A stretch of 64,000 nucleotides of DNA, from contig NZ_JADNLK010000009.1 of assembly GCF_015555905.1 (NCBI RefSeq), positions 1-64,000 of the forward strand. Direction: 5' to 3'. Positions 9,413 through 17,760 of this stretch are shown here, piece after piece. Position numbers and translations under genes: made by a program. The notes below the pieces were generated by a model. The model was given only the letters and a program-made list of their open reading frames with translations. It was not told the DNA's origin and ran no database searches. Origin of the DNA: Clostridium sp. D43t1_170807_H7. Its GTDB lineage: Bacteria > Bacillota > Clostridia > Clostridiales > Clostridiaceae. Position 1 is the first letter of the stretch. Every line of letters begins with the position of its first letter.

Positions 9413-10324
9413 CTACATTAAACCAATTAAGTGAAAAATAATACCAGCTATAAATAACCCAAGAATAATTATAATTGGAGATACTTTCTTCTTAAGCAAC
9501 CACATACAAAGAAGTGTAATTAATAATCCTGCAAGTCCAGGAATTAATGAATCTAAGTTGTTTTGCAATGTTGTAACTTTCTCCGCAGTTAATGACATAC
9601 CAGATGCTTGTTGTAAAAGAGCTTGTTTAATACCTTCTGCCCCGGCAGGAAGGCTACTCCAGTCAATGTAAGCACCATCACTTAAATTAACTGATGATAC
9701 TATTGGTGTAAATTTAACAGATACCCATCTGTTAACTAATGCACCTAAAATGAACATACCAAGAATTGATGCTCCTTTTGTAACACCTTGTAATAAGCCA
9801 CCTGATAGGTCATCACTAATATGAGATCCTGCTTTGTAACCAAACTCTTGTGTATACCACATAAATGCCATACGGATGACATTCCAAGCTAAGAAAAATA
9901 TAATTGGTCCGAGAATGTTTCCATTCATTGCAAGTGAAGCTGCTAATGCTCCTAAAATTGGTCTAACAGTAAACCAGAAAACCGGATCTCCAATACCAGC
10001 TAAAGGTCCCATCATACCAACCTTAACACCTTGAATAGTTCTGTCTTCAATTGGTACACCGTTTGCACGTTCTTCTTCTAAAGCTAATGTTACACCAAGA
10101 ACTGGTGAAGCTACATATGGGTGAGTATTAAAGAACTCCAGATTACGTTTTAATGCAGCTGCACGTTCTTCCTTAGTTTTGTATAATCTTTTGATTGCAG
10201 GAATCATTGCAAATGCCCAGCCACCGTTTTGCATTCTTTCATAGTTCCAAGAACCTTGAAGGAAAGTTGAACGCCACCAAACAGAAATACGATCTTTTTT
10301 TGTTAATTTTAATTCTTTTGCCAT
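9413..10324 (-). CDS. PTS mannose-family IID component
   Basis: Membrane subunit IID of a mannose/fructose/sorbose-family phosphotransferase system. It forms the sugar channel with IIC. The 303-aa protein has the family N-terminus (W-R-S-T-F-L-Q-G-S-W-N-Y-E-R-M-Q-N), the segment GPLAGIGDPVFWFT and a C-terminal membrane region near 260-303. It starts 19 nt after IIC. The sugar cannot be read from sequence. The similarity pattern and DUF956 partner fit a glucose/mannose transporter. Confidence 0.95.
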   Translation of the reverse strand: MAKELKLTKKDRISVWWRSTFLQGSWNYERMQNGGWAFAMIPAIKRLYKTKEERAAALKRNLEFFNTHPYVASPVLGVTLALEEERANGVPIEDRTIQGVKVGMMGPLAGIGDPVFWFTVRPILGALAASLAMNGNILGPIIFFLAWNVIRMAFMWYTQEFGYKAGSHISDDLSGGLLQGVTKGASILGMFILGALVNRWVSVKFTPIVSSVNLSDGAYIDWSSLPAGAEGIKQALLQQASGMSLTAEKVTTLQNNLDSLIPGLAGLLITLLCMWLLKKKVSPIIIILGLFIAGIIFHLIGLM

Positions 10325-10342
10325 TTTATCTCCTCTCCTTTC

Positions 10343-11149
10343 TTAGTATCTATCAATAATATCTCCTAAAGGATCACCTATATTTGAACTTCCACCATTT
10401 CCTGAGCCACCTTGTTTACTAAGGGCTAAGTAAATAAGAGCTAAAGCTACACCGATTACACCAAGTCCGATAAGTGTGATTTCTGAAACAGTTGCTAATA
10501 CGAAACCGATTGCAAAGAATGGCCATACTTCTTTTGTCGCCATCATATTAATTACCATAGCATAACCAACAGCCACAACCATTCCACCACCAATTGCTAA
10601 ACCATCTGTTAACCAAGTAGGCATAGCATCAAGTAAGCTACTAATTGGACCAGCACCAATTGCTAAAATTAAAGCTGCTGGAATTGCAATACGTATACCC
10701 TGTAAACAAATAGCTGCTATTTGCCATATTTCAACAGCTCTGATATTTCCGTCTTTAGCCGCAGCATCCATAAAATGTACAAATGCTGTAGCAATTGTAC
10801 GACAAATAATTGTTAATAATAACCCTGCAACAGCTAGAGGAATAGCAATAGCGATTGCTGAAGAAACTCCATCTGTACCTTTTCCTCCAAGCACTAAAAT
10901 TATTGCAGATGCAACAGATGCTAAGGCTGCATCAGGTGCCACAGCCGCACCAATATTTGCCCAACCTAAAGCTATCATTTGAAGGGTACCACCTAAGATT
11001 AAACAAGGTACTAGATTACCTGTAACTAATCCAATCAACGTACAAGCAACTATTGGTTGATGAAACTGGAATTCATCCAATACACCTTCCATACCAGCTA
11101 AAAATGCTATAATAATAACTAGTATAATTTGAACAATATTTAAAGTCAT
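10343..11149 (-). CDS. PTS mannose-family IIC component
   Basis: Polytopic permease subunit IIC of the same transporter. The 268-aa protein is strongly hydrophobic, with several membrane spans and family segments FHQPIVACTLIGLVTGN and GGTLQMIALGWANIGAAVAPD. It ends in a short glycine/serine-rich tail (GGSGNGGSSN). It lies between IIAB and IID with short gaps, as in most operons of this family. Confidence 0.95.
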   Translation of the reverse strand: MTLNIVQIILVIIIAFLAGMEGVLDEFQFHQPIVACTLIGLVTGNLVPCLILGGTLQMIALGWANIGAAVAPDAALASVASAIILVLGGKGTDGVSSAIAIAIPLAVAGLLLTIICRTIATAFVHFMDAAAKDGNIRAVEIWQIAAICLQGIRIAIPAALILAIGAGPISSLLDAMPTWLTDGLAIGGGMVVAVGYAMVINMMATKEVWPFFAIGFVLATVSEITLIGLGVIGVALALIYLALSKQGGSGNGGSSNIGDPLGDIIDRY

Positions 11150-11185
11150 TATTATTAATCCTCCTTTTTATCTAATATAATTAGC

Positions 11186-12163
11186 TTATTTTTCTTTGTT
11201 TAATTCATCTTGTGCTTTTTTAATTATTTCATCCATATTTCCTTTTGAATCACTTGGAACTTTACGAACATCAAAACTAAGCCCAATTTTTTTTAATTTA
11301 TTAAATGTATCAATATCTTCTTGACTAAAAGCTAGTACTTTATTGGGTTGAACCTTACCTATAGAATGAGCCATAGAACCAACATTGATTGTCTTTAAAG
11401 GCACTCCTCCTTCTACTACTCTAAGTACATCTTCTGGATTTTCAAAAAGAAGCATTGCACGTTGTCCACCAAAATGTTTATCATCTTTTGCAAGTTTAAT
11501 CATATGATTAATGGGAACAACATGAGCCTTAACCCCAGGCGGAGCTGCTTGTTGAATCAAATTCTTACGAAGCTGATCTTTGGCTACTGCATCTGAAACA
11601 ACAATAATTCGAGTAGGATGTACAGCTTTTGTCCAAGCAGTTGCTACTTGTCCATGAAGTAAACGAGAGTCAATACGAGCTAAAACATATTCGAATGATC
11701 CAGGCATACCTACATTAGATTGTTCAGCTGAAGTTTCAGAAACTTTGCCTGTATCTACTATTTCTAACTCTTCAGGCTTAACTTTAACTCCCTCTTTAGC
11801 TGATTTTAAGATATTAGCTGCAATTTTCTGTGCAGATTCCATTGAAAGACGTGCAGCATAAGCTTCAATTAGCATTGGTAGATTCATACCGGCTACAATT
11901 GCCCATTTATCTTTATGTTCTTCAAATATAGTATTTGCTTGGTTGAATGGTGTACCACCCCAAAGATCAACTAAAAATAAGACTTCATCTTGGTTATCAA
12001 AAGATGCTATTGCCTCTTTCAGTTTTTCCTTAAAATCATTAGGTCCTTCACTAGGCATCAATGTAACAGCTTTTACGTTTTCTTGTTCTCCGAAAACCAT
12101 CGCACCAGATTGCAAAATCCCTTTAGCAAAGTCCCCATGACTCGCAAGAATAATTCCTACCAT
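11186..12163 (-). CDS. PTS mannose-family IIAB component
   Basis: Cytoplasmic phosphotransfer protein with fused IIA and IIB domains. IIA carries the phospho-histidine H9 in IILASHGDF. A linker near residues 125-155 leads to IIB with H170 in RIDSRLLHGQV. The likely start is the ATG at 12163, because GGGAGGTATAGAA precedes it. An earlier in-frame ATG at 12178 would overlap that ribosome site. First gene of the IIAB-IIC-IID-DUF956 operon. No sigma-54-like element was recognised upstream. Confidence 0.94.
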   Translation of the reverse strand: MVGIILASHGDFAKGILQSGAMVFGEQENVKAVTLMPSEGPNDFKEKLKEAIASFDNQDEVLFLVDLWGGTPFNQANTIFEEHKDKWAIVAGMNLPMLIEAYAARLSMESAQKIAANILKSAKEGVKVKPEELEIVDTGKVSETSAEQSNVGMPGSFEYVLARIDSRLLHGQVATAWTKAVHPTRIIVVSDAVAKDQLRKNLIQQAAPPGVKAHVVPINHMIKLAKDDKHFGGQRAMLLFENPEDVLRVVEGGVPLKTINVGSMAHSIGKVQPNKVLAFSQEDIDTFNKLKKIGLSFDVRKVPSDSKGNMDEIIKKAQDELNKEK

Positions 12164-12587
12164 TTCTATACCTCCCATTTTTTATTTATTACAAAAACTA
12201 AAAGGCATAATCATTTAGAAATAAAATAATCCATACTTAGATTTCATCACAGTACTTTCATATCAATTTAATCATTAAAAATATAATACCTTGTAAGACA
12301 ATACAAAACATGTGATATAACAAACAAATAGTTATTTTATTGAATTCTTTATTTCAGTATACTTATGCCTAATAGAATTAGTAACATACTAAATATTTTT
12401 ATTAATTATAATCTACTTAGGGTCTCTGAATTGAATATCCCTATTTTTGACTATACTTATATATAGTAATGTTTCTTTCTATTTATGTAATATATTTTAA
12501 ATTTTTATTATTATCTTTTTAATAATAAAACTCCACAACTATCTGTAAGTAGCTATTGAAGTCACATACAACTAGTCATGGATTTTA

Positions 12588-12643
12588 TATGTCTATAAAG
12601 TAATAAAACCATACAGACAATCTGTACGGTTTTATATTGATGG
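12588..12643. repeat. 56-bp repeat of the endonuclease/tmRNA junction, acting as pflA terminator
   Basis: Matches 16741-16796 at 51 of 56 positions, including 45 of the first 48. The copy contains the last codons and stop of the homing-endonuclease gene, the GTACAGA/TCTGTAC hairpin, and a degenerate version of the tmRNA 3' end (TGATGG for TGGTGG). On the minus strand the hairpin followed by TTTTATTAC would terminate pflBA. Apart from this copy, 12164-12681 is AT-rich with no gene seen. Confidence 0.8.
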
Positions 12644-12681
12644 CAAAGAAAAATAATTTTTATTCTATATTAATCCACAAA

Positions 12682-13479
12682 TCATCGTGATAAATATCCA
12701 TCATATTCACTTATATGAAGAAGCTTTTGAGCATTTTCTATTCTCTCCTTAGTAGGAGGTTTAACATCCTTTAAAGGATAATCAATACCAAGCTGTTCCC
12801 ATTTGAAAGTTCCAAGCGTATGATAAGGAAGTACTTGAACACGATCTACATTCTTCAAAGTCTTGATAAATTCATCAAGTTTTCTTAACTGTTCATCATT
12901 ATCACTTCCACCTGGTACGAGTACATGACGAATCCATACAGGTTTATTGATTTCTGATAAATATCTTGCCATATCAAGAATATTTGAATTACTCCATCCT
13001 GTAAGTATTTTATGGTCAGCTTCATCTATCTGTTTAATATCTAGCATTACAAGATCTGTTACTTTCATAAGCTCATTAAATTTACTAAAGAAAGGTTCTT
13101 CTCTTGTAAATGGACCTCCAGACGTATCAAGTGTAACATGAACGCCCTTTACTTTAGCTTTTTTAAAGAATTCAATCAGGAAATCTATTTGAAGAAGAGG
13201 TTCACCACCACTTACAGTGATCCCTCCATTCTTTTTCCAATAAGTTTTATATTTAAGAGCTTGAGACAAAAGCTCATCTGCAGTTTTTGTCTCACCGCCA
13301 TTCATATCCCAAGTATCCGGATTGTGGCAGAACTGACATCTCATATGACAGCCTTTTAAAAAAACAACAAAACGGATTCCTGGTCCATCAACAGACCCAA
13401 AACTCTCTATTGAATGAATTCTTGCTATATTTTTATCTAAATTAGAGTTCAGCATGACATGTTCTAGAGATAACATCAA
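12682..13479 (-). CDS. pflA: Pyruvate formate-lyase activating enzyme
   Basis: Radical SAM enzyme that makes the glycyl radical on PflB. The 265-aa frame carries CxxxCxxC at C44, C48 and C51 for the 4Fe-4S cluster, the preceding [15 protein letters not shown] motif, and [11 protein letters not shown]. The upstream end is uncertain. The frame opens with TTG, then ATG at 13476 and 13455, all overlapping the end of pflB. No strong ribosome site is present, which suggests translational coupling. Terminated by the hairpin at 12.6 kb. Confidence 0.95.
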   Translation of the reverse strand: MMLSLEHVMLNSNLDKNIARIHSIESFGSVDGPGIRFVVFLKGCHMRCQFCHNPDTWDMNGGETKTADELLSQALKYKTYWKKNGGITVSGGEPLLQIDFLIEFFKKAKVKGVHVTLDTSGGPFTREEPFFSKFNELMKVTDLVMLDIKQIDEADHKILTGWSNSNILDMARYLSEINKPVWIRHVLVPGGSDNDEQLRKLDEFIKTLKNVDRVQVLPYHTLGTFKWEQLGIDYPLKDVKPPTKERIENAQKLLHISEYDGYLSR

Positions 13480-15694
13480 GTTGTTGTTCTCTTGTTAAAT
13501 CTATAAACTTAACTGCATAACCAGATACACGGATAGTGAAGTTAGCATATTCTTCTTTTTCAGGATGTTCCATAGCGTCTTTTAATTTTTCAATACCAAA
13601 TATATTAACATTTAAATGATGTGGTCCTTGATCGAAATAACCATCTAATACTTGTACAAGTTTATCAACTTGTTCCTCTTTATCATGTCCTAATGCCGTT
13701 GGGTTAATTGTTTGTGTATTTGAAATACCATCTAAAGCCCATTCATAAGGAATCTTAGCTACAGAGTTTAAAGAAGCAAGTAAACCATTCTTTTCTGCCC
13801 CATAAGATGGACTAGCTCCAGGTGAAAGTGGAGTCCAAGCCTTACGTCCATCTGGCATATTACCAGTATACTTACCATATACTACATTTGATGTAATAGT
13901 AAGAAGTGATGTAGTAGGTTCAGAATTTCTATATGTGTGTCTCTTTTTAATTTTGTCAAGGAATGACTTAAGAACATATATACCAATTTCATCAGCTCTA
14001 TCATCATCATTACCATATCTCGGGAAATCTCCTTCAACTTCATAATCTGTAACAATACCATCTTCATTACGAATTGTTTTAACTTTTGCATACTTAATTG
14101 CAGAAAGTGAATCAATTACATGTGAGAAACCTGCAATACCAGTTGCAAATGTACGTCTTACATCTGTATCTATAAGAGCCATTTCTGCTGCTTCATAATA
14201 ATATTTATCATGCATGTATTGAATAAGATTTAATGTATTTACATAAAGACCAGCTAACCAGTCACTCATTCTTTCATATTTTTCAATTACTTCATTATAA
14301 TCAAGGTATTCTGATGTAATTCCTTTATACTCAGGTCCAACTTGTTTACCTGATTTTTCATCAACACCACCATTTATTGCGTAAAGTAAACACTTAGCAA
14401 GGTTAGCTCTAGCTCCAAAGAACTGCATTTCTTTACCTGTTTGAGTAGCAGATACACAGCAACATATTGAATAATCATCGCCCCATTCTGGTTTCATAGC
14501 ATCATCATTTTCATATTGAATAGAGCTTGTGTCTACTGAAATCTTTGCTGCATACTTCTTGAAGTTTTCAGGAAGTGCAGAAGAATAAAGTACAGTAAGG
14601 TTTGGTTCTGGAGAAGGTCCCATATTTTCTAATGTGTGAAGGAAACGATAGTCGTTTTTTGTTACCATGTGACGTCCATCAACACCTATACCACCTAATG
14701 CAATAGTAACCCATGAAGGATCTCCTGAGAATAATTCATTGTAAGAAGTTATTCTTGCAAATTTAACCATCCTGCATTTCATTGTTAAATGGTCGATTAA
14801 TTCTTGAGCTTCTTCTTCCGTAATAACTCCATTATCAAGATCTCTTTGGATATAGATATCAAGGAAAGTAGATACACGTCCTATTGACATAGCTGCACCA
14901 TTTTGAGTCTTGATTGCTGAAAGATATCCAAAGTATAACCATTGAACAGCTTCTTTAGCATCCTTTGCTGGTTTTGAAATATCATAGCCATAGCTTGCAG
15001 CCATTTTCTTCATATTTTCAAGTGCTTTACGTTGTTCTGTAATTTCTTCTCTTAGACGGATAACTTCATCTGTCATAGTTCCATCCCCACAGTTAGCAAG
15101 GTCTTTTGCTTTTTCTTCTATAAGGTAATCAATACCATAAAGAGCAACTCTTCTGTAGTCACCTACGATACGTCCACGTCCATAAGTATCAGGAAGTCCT
15201 GTTATTATATGGCTGCTACGAGCTTTTCTCATTTCTGGTGTATAAGCGTCGAATACCCCTTGATTGTGTGTCTTATGGTATTCAGTAAATATCTTGTGTA
15301 ATTCTGGATTTGGTGTGTATCCATAGTTTTCACAAGATTGCTCAGCCATTTTTATACCACCGTATGGCATGAAAGCTCTCTTAAGAGGCTTGTCCGTTTG
15401 AAGACCTACTACTTTTTCAAACTCTTTTAAAGATTCATCAATATATCCTGGACCATAAGCTGTAAGTCCAGAAACAACTTCTGTTTCCATATCAAGTACT
15501 CCGCCTTTAGCTCTTTCTTCTTTTTGCAATTCTTGTAATCTGCCCCATAGTTTATTGGTAGCATCTGTTGGACCTGCTAGGAAACTTTCATCACCATCAT
15601 ATGGTTTATAGTTTTTTTGAATGAAGTCTCTAACATTTATTTCCTCTCTCCATATTCTCCCTTCAAAGCCAGCCCATTGTTCATTTTCTAACAT
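13442..15694 (-). CDS. pflB: Formate acetyltransferase (pyruvate formate-lyase)
   Basis: Converts pyruvate and CoA to acetyl-CoA and formate under anaerobic conditions. It has the active-site cysteines in [13 protein letters not shown] and the glycyl-radical site RVSGYAVKF with the glycine at about residue 725 of 750. Start chosen at 15694 because AAGGGGGA lies 6 nt upstream. The frame extends 13 codons further, but the ribosome site lies within that extension. Operon with pflA, which overlaps its end. A consensus promoter lies about 150 bp upstream. Confidence 0.96.
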   Translation of the reverse strand: MLENEQWAGFEGRIWREEINVRDFIQKNYKPYDGDESFLAGPTDATNKLWGRLQELQKEERAKGGVLDMETEVVSGLTAYGPGYIDESLKEFEKVVGLQTDKPLKRAFMPYGGIKMAEQSCENYGYTPNPELHKIFTEYHKTHNQGVFDAYTPEMRKARSSHIITGLPDTYGRGRIVGDYRRVALYGIDYLIEEKAKDLANCGDGTMTDEVIRLREEITEQRKALENMKKMAASYGYDISKPAKDAKEAVQWLYFGYLSAIKTQNGAAMSIGRVSTFLDIYIQRDLDNGVITEEEAQELIDHLTMKCRMVKFARITSYNELFSGDPSWVTIALGGIGVDGRHMVTKNDYRFLHTLENMGPSPEPNLTVLYSSALPENFKKYAAKISVDTSSIQYENDDAMKPEWGDDYSICCCVSATQTGKEMQFFGARANLAKCLLYAINGGVDEKSGKQVGPEYKGITSEYLDYNEVIEKYERMSDWLAGLYVNTLNLIQYMHDKYYYEAAEMALIDTDVRRTFATGIAGFSHVIDSLSAIKYAKVKTIRNEDGIVTDYEVEGDFPRYGNDDDRADEIGIYVLKSFLDKIKKRHTYRNSEPTTSLLTITSNVVYGKYTGNMPDGRKAWTPLSPGASPSYGAEKNGLLASLNSVAKIPYEWALDGISNTQTINPTALGHDKEEQVDKLVQVLDGYFDQGPHHLNVNIFGIEKLKDAMEHPEKEEYANFTIRVSGYAVKFIDLTREQQLDVISRTCHAEL

Positions 15695-15848
15695 GTTCAT
15701 TCCCCCTTGTACGCTATATACATATATTCTCACAATTTATACTACTAATTTGGTATAAGCTAAATTTATTCCTTTTTAACCTCTGAATTATGCTCTTGCA
15801 TTTCAGAAAACTATACAATGTATGATTTAAAAACTAATTTCATTTCAT

Positions 15849-15877
15849 ATGTTAACTTATTTTGTATTTATTGTCAA
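15849..15877 (-). promoter_or_regulatory. Sigma-A promoter of pflBA
   Basis: TTGACA (15872-15877), 17-bp spacer, TAACAT (15849-15854), giving an untranslated leader of roughly 150 nt. Two copies of TAATCGTTA lie further upstream, about 45 nt apart (15950-16000). Confidence 0.7.
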
Positions 15878-16050
15878 TTTTTTCTAAAAATATATTTATA
15901 TATATTTCTCTGATAATTTACCTAAAATTATTAATATTAATTTTTATAACGATTACAATATTTATATTTTCCATAAAACCCTCCCCCTAGTAACGATTAT
16001 GTGAAATTTTATATTTTAAAATTACAATGCTTAGTTAGCCATTTCATCAA

Positions 16051-16093
16051 TAAAAACGCACACCCCTAGTGAAAATTCCACTAAGTGGTGTGC
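16051..16093 (-). terminator. Terminator behind the methyltransferase remnant
   Basis: GCACACC/GGTGTGC stem extended by a CTAGTG/CACTAAG inner stem, followed on the minus strand by GTTTTTATT. Confidence 0.75.
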
Positions 16094-16134
16094 ATAAATA
16101 CTCAAAATCCCTAAAAATGACTAAACTATCTATT

Positions 16135-16275
16135 TTAACAATCCCATTGATTTTCTTTCATATCAACATGATTCTCATCTTTAAAGGATACACCTTCTTC
16201 TAATAGCAAAAATCGTTGCTCCTGCCACCTTGGTACCAACCTTCCAGCATGATTTACCACACGATGACATAAATA
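16135..16275 (-). pseudogene. 3' remnant of a methylguanine-DNA methyltransferase family gene
   Basis: About 46 codons read LCHRVVNHAGRLVPRW, QEQRFLLLEEGVSF and KDENHVDMKENQWDC before the stop. This is the C-terminal third of the Ogt/alkyltransferase-like family, including the CHRV active-site segment. The upstream part is missing: the frame opens at a TAG, about 70 bp from the homing-endonuclease start on the other strand. The intact gene probably ran leftward from behind the tmRNA gene, and its 5' half was replaced by the endonuclease gene (inference). Confidence 0.8.
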
Positions 16276-16345
16276 CTATTTTATATTTTTTATATTAGGG
16301 AATACTATTTTTATAAATATAAAAATAGGTAGGGATAATTTTAAT

Positions 16346-16756
16346 ATGACAGAAACTGAAAAAGCTTATATAGCTGGAATACTAGATGGCGAAGGAAGTA
16401 TTATGCTTCAAAAATTTCATGCAAAAGAACATCCATCTCCTTGTGTATCAATAGCATCAACTACACTTGAGTTGTTAGAATGGATCAAAAAAACAGTTGG
16501 AAAGGGTGTTATAGTTAAAAAAAAGAATTATAATCCTGAAAAACATCAAGACTGCTATAGCTATAAATTAAAATATAATGATGCTATTAATCTAATTAAA
16601 GATCTTTATCCATATATAATTATTCCAGCCAAAAGAAAAAGAGCAGAATTAATATTAAAAAAATATAAATCTATAACTCCTAGAAATGGGAGATATTCTG
16701 AAGAAATGCTTAGAGCTAAACTTGATTTTTATAACGAATTTATGTCTATAAAGTAA
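16346..16756 (+). CDS. LAGLIDADG homing endonuclease, single motif
   Basis: This 136-aa protein has one LAGLIDADG helix, IAGILDGEG (residues 9-17), with the acidic catalytic position at E16. Single-motif members of this length act as homodimers that cut a long DNA target. The gene is not inside the intron. It lies on the opposite strand, and its stop codon is 52 bp beyond the 3' splice site of the tmRNA intron. It shares a bidirectional terminator with tmRNA. The ribosome site is weak (GGTAGGG 12 nt from the ATG). Such enzymes spread by cutting alleles that lack them. The likely target is the intron-less tmRNA T-loop, but this is inference. Confidence 0.92.
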   Translation: MTETEKAYIAGILDGEGSIMLQKFHAKEHPSPCVSIASTTLELLEWIKKTVGKGVIVKKKNYNPEKHQDCYSYKLKYNDAINLIKDLYPYIIIPAKRKRAELILKKYKSITPRNGRYSEEMLRAKLDFYNEFMSIK

Positions 16757-16790
16757 TGAAACCGTACAGATAATCTGTACGGTTTTATTT
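16757..16790. terminator. Shared terminator of tmRNA and endonuclease genes
   Basis: Hairpin ACCGTACAGA/TCTGTACGGT (16761-16783). It is followed by TTTTATTTT on the plus strand and by a T-rich stretch on the minus strand. The same hairpin recurs at 12605-12633. Confidence 0.8.
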
Positions 16791-17414
16791 TGGTGGAGGC
16801 GAGGGGTCATGTGCATCCATTATTTCTATATGGCACTGACTATATCTTCTACTATTACTAGAATAGTAGCCTGGCATATTATAGAAGCTTAGTATAGTTT
16901 ATATCTTCTATCCTAGTATTCCATAGATTACTCCTTAGGAACCTATAAGTCGATACGAGGCTGTTGAATTTCTTCACATACCTCTCGGTATTGCCGTCAG
17001 CATTCTCTGTTACGGTTTCACCGATAAAGCCAAGTTATCACTTAAACATCACTGCTTAAGGCGACTTTCTTTCAAAATCGAACCCCTGTCCGAAAGCAGA
17101 CCAGCCTGACTTTCTACGAGCGTAGTTTGTGACTAAAATTTCGGTCCTCAGTTCGCTCACAAACAAACTCCTGATTCCCTAGCTTCATAAATACCCCTTT
17201 AGCTCAAAGCTTTGCTAAACTTCGTTCCCCACTTTAATGACACCAGTGATCCTATGCGTGGGCACACAGGGCTGATGAGCAAGCTATATTAAGCTGCTAA
17301 TGCAAAATTGTCTTCTGCGTTTATATTTAATGCATACTTTATTATCGAGGTGACATGCTTGCCTCGGCCCGCTTATCAAACCCATCACACCCCCGTCGAA
17401 GCCAAAACGCCCCC
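16791..17414 (-). ncRNA. ssrA: tmRNA, interrupted by a group I intron
   Basis: The 5' end GGGGGCGTTTTGGCTTCGAC (from 17414) pairs with the 3' acceptor strand GCCTCC-ACCA, whose CCA is encoded at 16791-16793. The tag frame at 17289-17318 reads AEDNFALAA and then stops. With the charged alanine this gives the usual clostridial degradation tag. The T arm is split. AGGGG-TTCGAT ends at 17077, and A-CCCCT resumes at 16807. Removing the 269 nt between them gives a normal T arm and a mature RNA of about 355 nt, the expected size. smpB lies about 5 kb away. Rescue of stalled ribosomes would depend on splicing. Confidence 0.96.
16808..17076 (-). mobile_element. Group I intron in the tmRNA T-loop
   Basis: About 269 nt. 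P1 is visible: exon CGAT plus intron TTT pair with AAAGTCG across a GAAAG loop. The last exon U forms the diagnostic wobble with G17065. The intron ends in G (16808). GAAGATATAGTC (16838-16849) matches the conserved P7/J8-7 region of group I introns. No reading frame lies inside, so mobility would need an enzyme encoded elsewhere. Boundaries come from the P1 pairing and the restored T arm. Confidence 0.93.
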
Positions 17415-17485
17415 ATGTTAGGTTAATAGGTCATAAACGCTTTTTACCTATTCAATTTTAAATCGATGATTAACATCGTGATTTT

Positions 17486-17514
17486 ATTATAAAACATACA
17501 GTTTCAACTGTCAA
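17486..17514 (-). promoter_or_regulatory. Consensus sigma-A promoter of tmRNA
   Basis: TTGACA (17509-17514), exact 17-bp spacer, TATAAT (17486-17491). This is a perfect consensus, as expected for an abundant RNA. A precursor leader of about 65 nt would precede the mature 5' end. Confidence 0.9.
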
Positions 17515-17554
17515 CTTAACTATTCCATTAAACTATTGGAAAAATAAAAGACTC

Positions 17555-17583
17555 TTGCATTTATTGTCGAAAGATGTTATTCT
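17555..17583 (+). promoter_or_regulatory. Promoter of a probable small RNA
   Basis: TTGCAT (17555-17560), 17-bp spacer, TATTCT (17578-17583). It is divergent from the tmRNA promoter, whose -35 lies 41 bp away. Confidence 0.6.
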
Positions 17584-17588
17584 AAACA

Positions 17589-17670
17589 AGCAGTTGGTAC
17601 GTTAAAGTGCTAATTACCTGTAGAGTCTAGTTTGTCCTTCGCCGGATGCTAGACTCTACTTTATTTTAAA
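17589..17670 (+). ncRNA. Probable small RNA of about 80 nt
   Basis: Bounded by a promoter and a strong terminator: an 11-bp perfect stem (17620-17630 with 17649-17659), extended by GTCC/GGAT, then CTTTATTTT. No start codon with a ribosome site lies inside. The hairpin has no T run in the other direction, so it does not serve the convergent kinase remnant. I do not recognise the RNA family. Confidence 0.6.
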
Positions 17671-17760
17671 AAAATTTTTTAAAATTTATCCACATAAACA
17701 AAAAAATAATCCACATCTTAATTCATATTTTTTGCAAACATTTGTTTATAACTGCATAAC

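Noticed and set aside
12164-12681. Sigma-54 promoter for the mannose PTS operon
   Set aside because: No TGGCAC-N5-TTGCA-like element was found upstream of the IIAB gene, and no LevR-type activator gene is in the window.
13882-14115. 77-codon minus-strand frame inside pflB
   Set aside because: It is an out-of-frame shadow of the strongly conserved pflB reading frame, with low-complexity composition.
15734-16050. ZTP (pfl) riboswitch upstream of pflB
   Set aside because: None of the conserved ZTP-riboswitch blocks could be found on the minus strand between the promoter and the start codon.
12588-16796. Integrated island with att repeats at the tmRNA 3' end
   Set aside because: The 56-bp repeats bracket pflBA and a gene remnant, with no integrase or foreign cargo. 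tmRNA-end islands normally carry an integrase and lie on the far side of the repeat.
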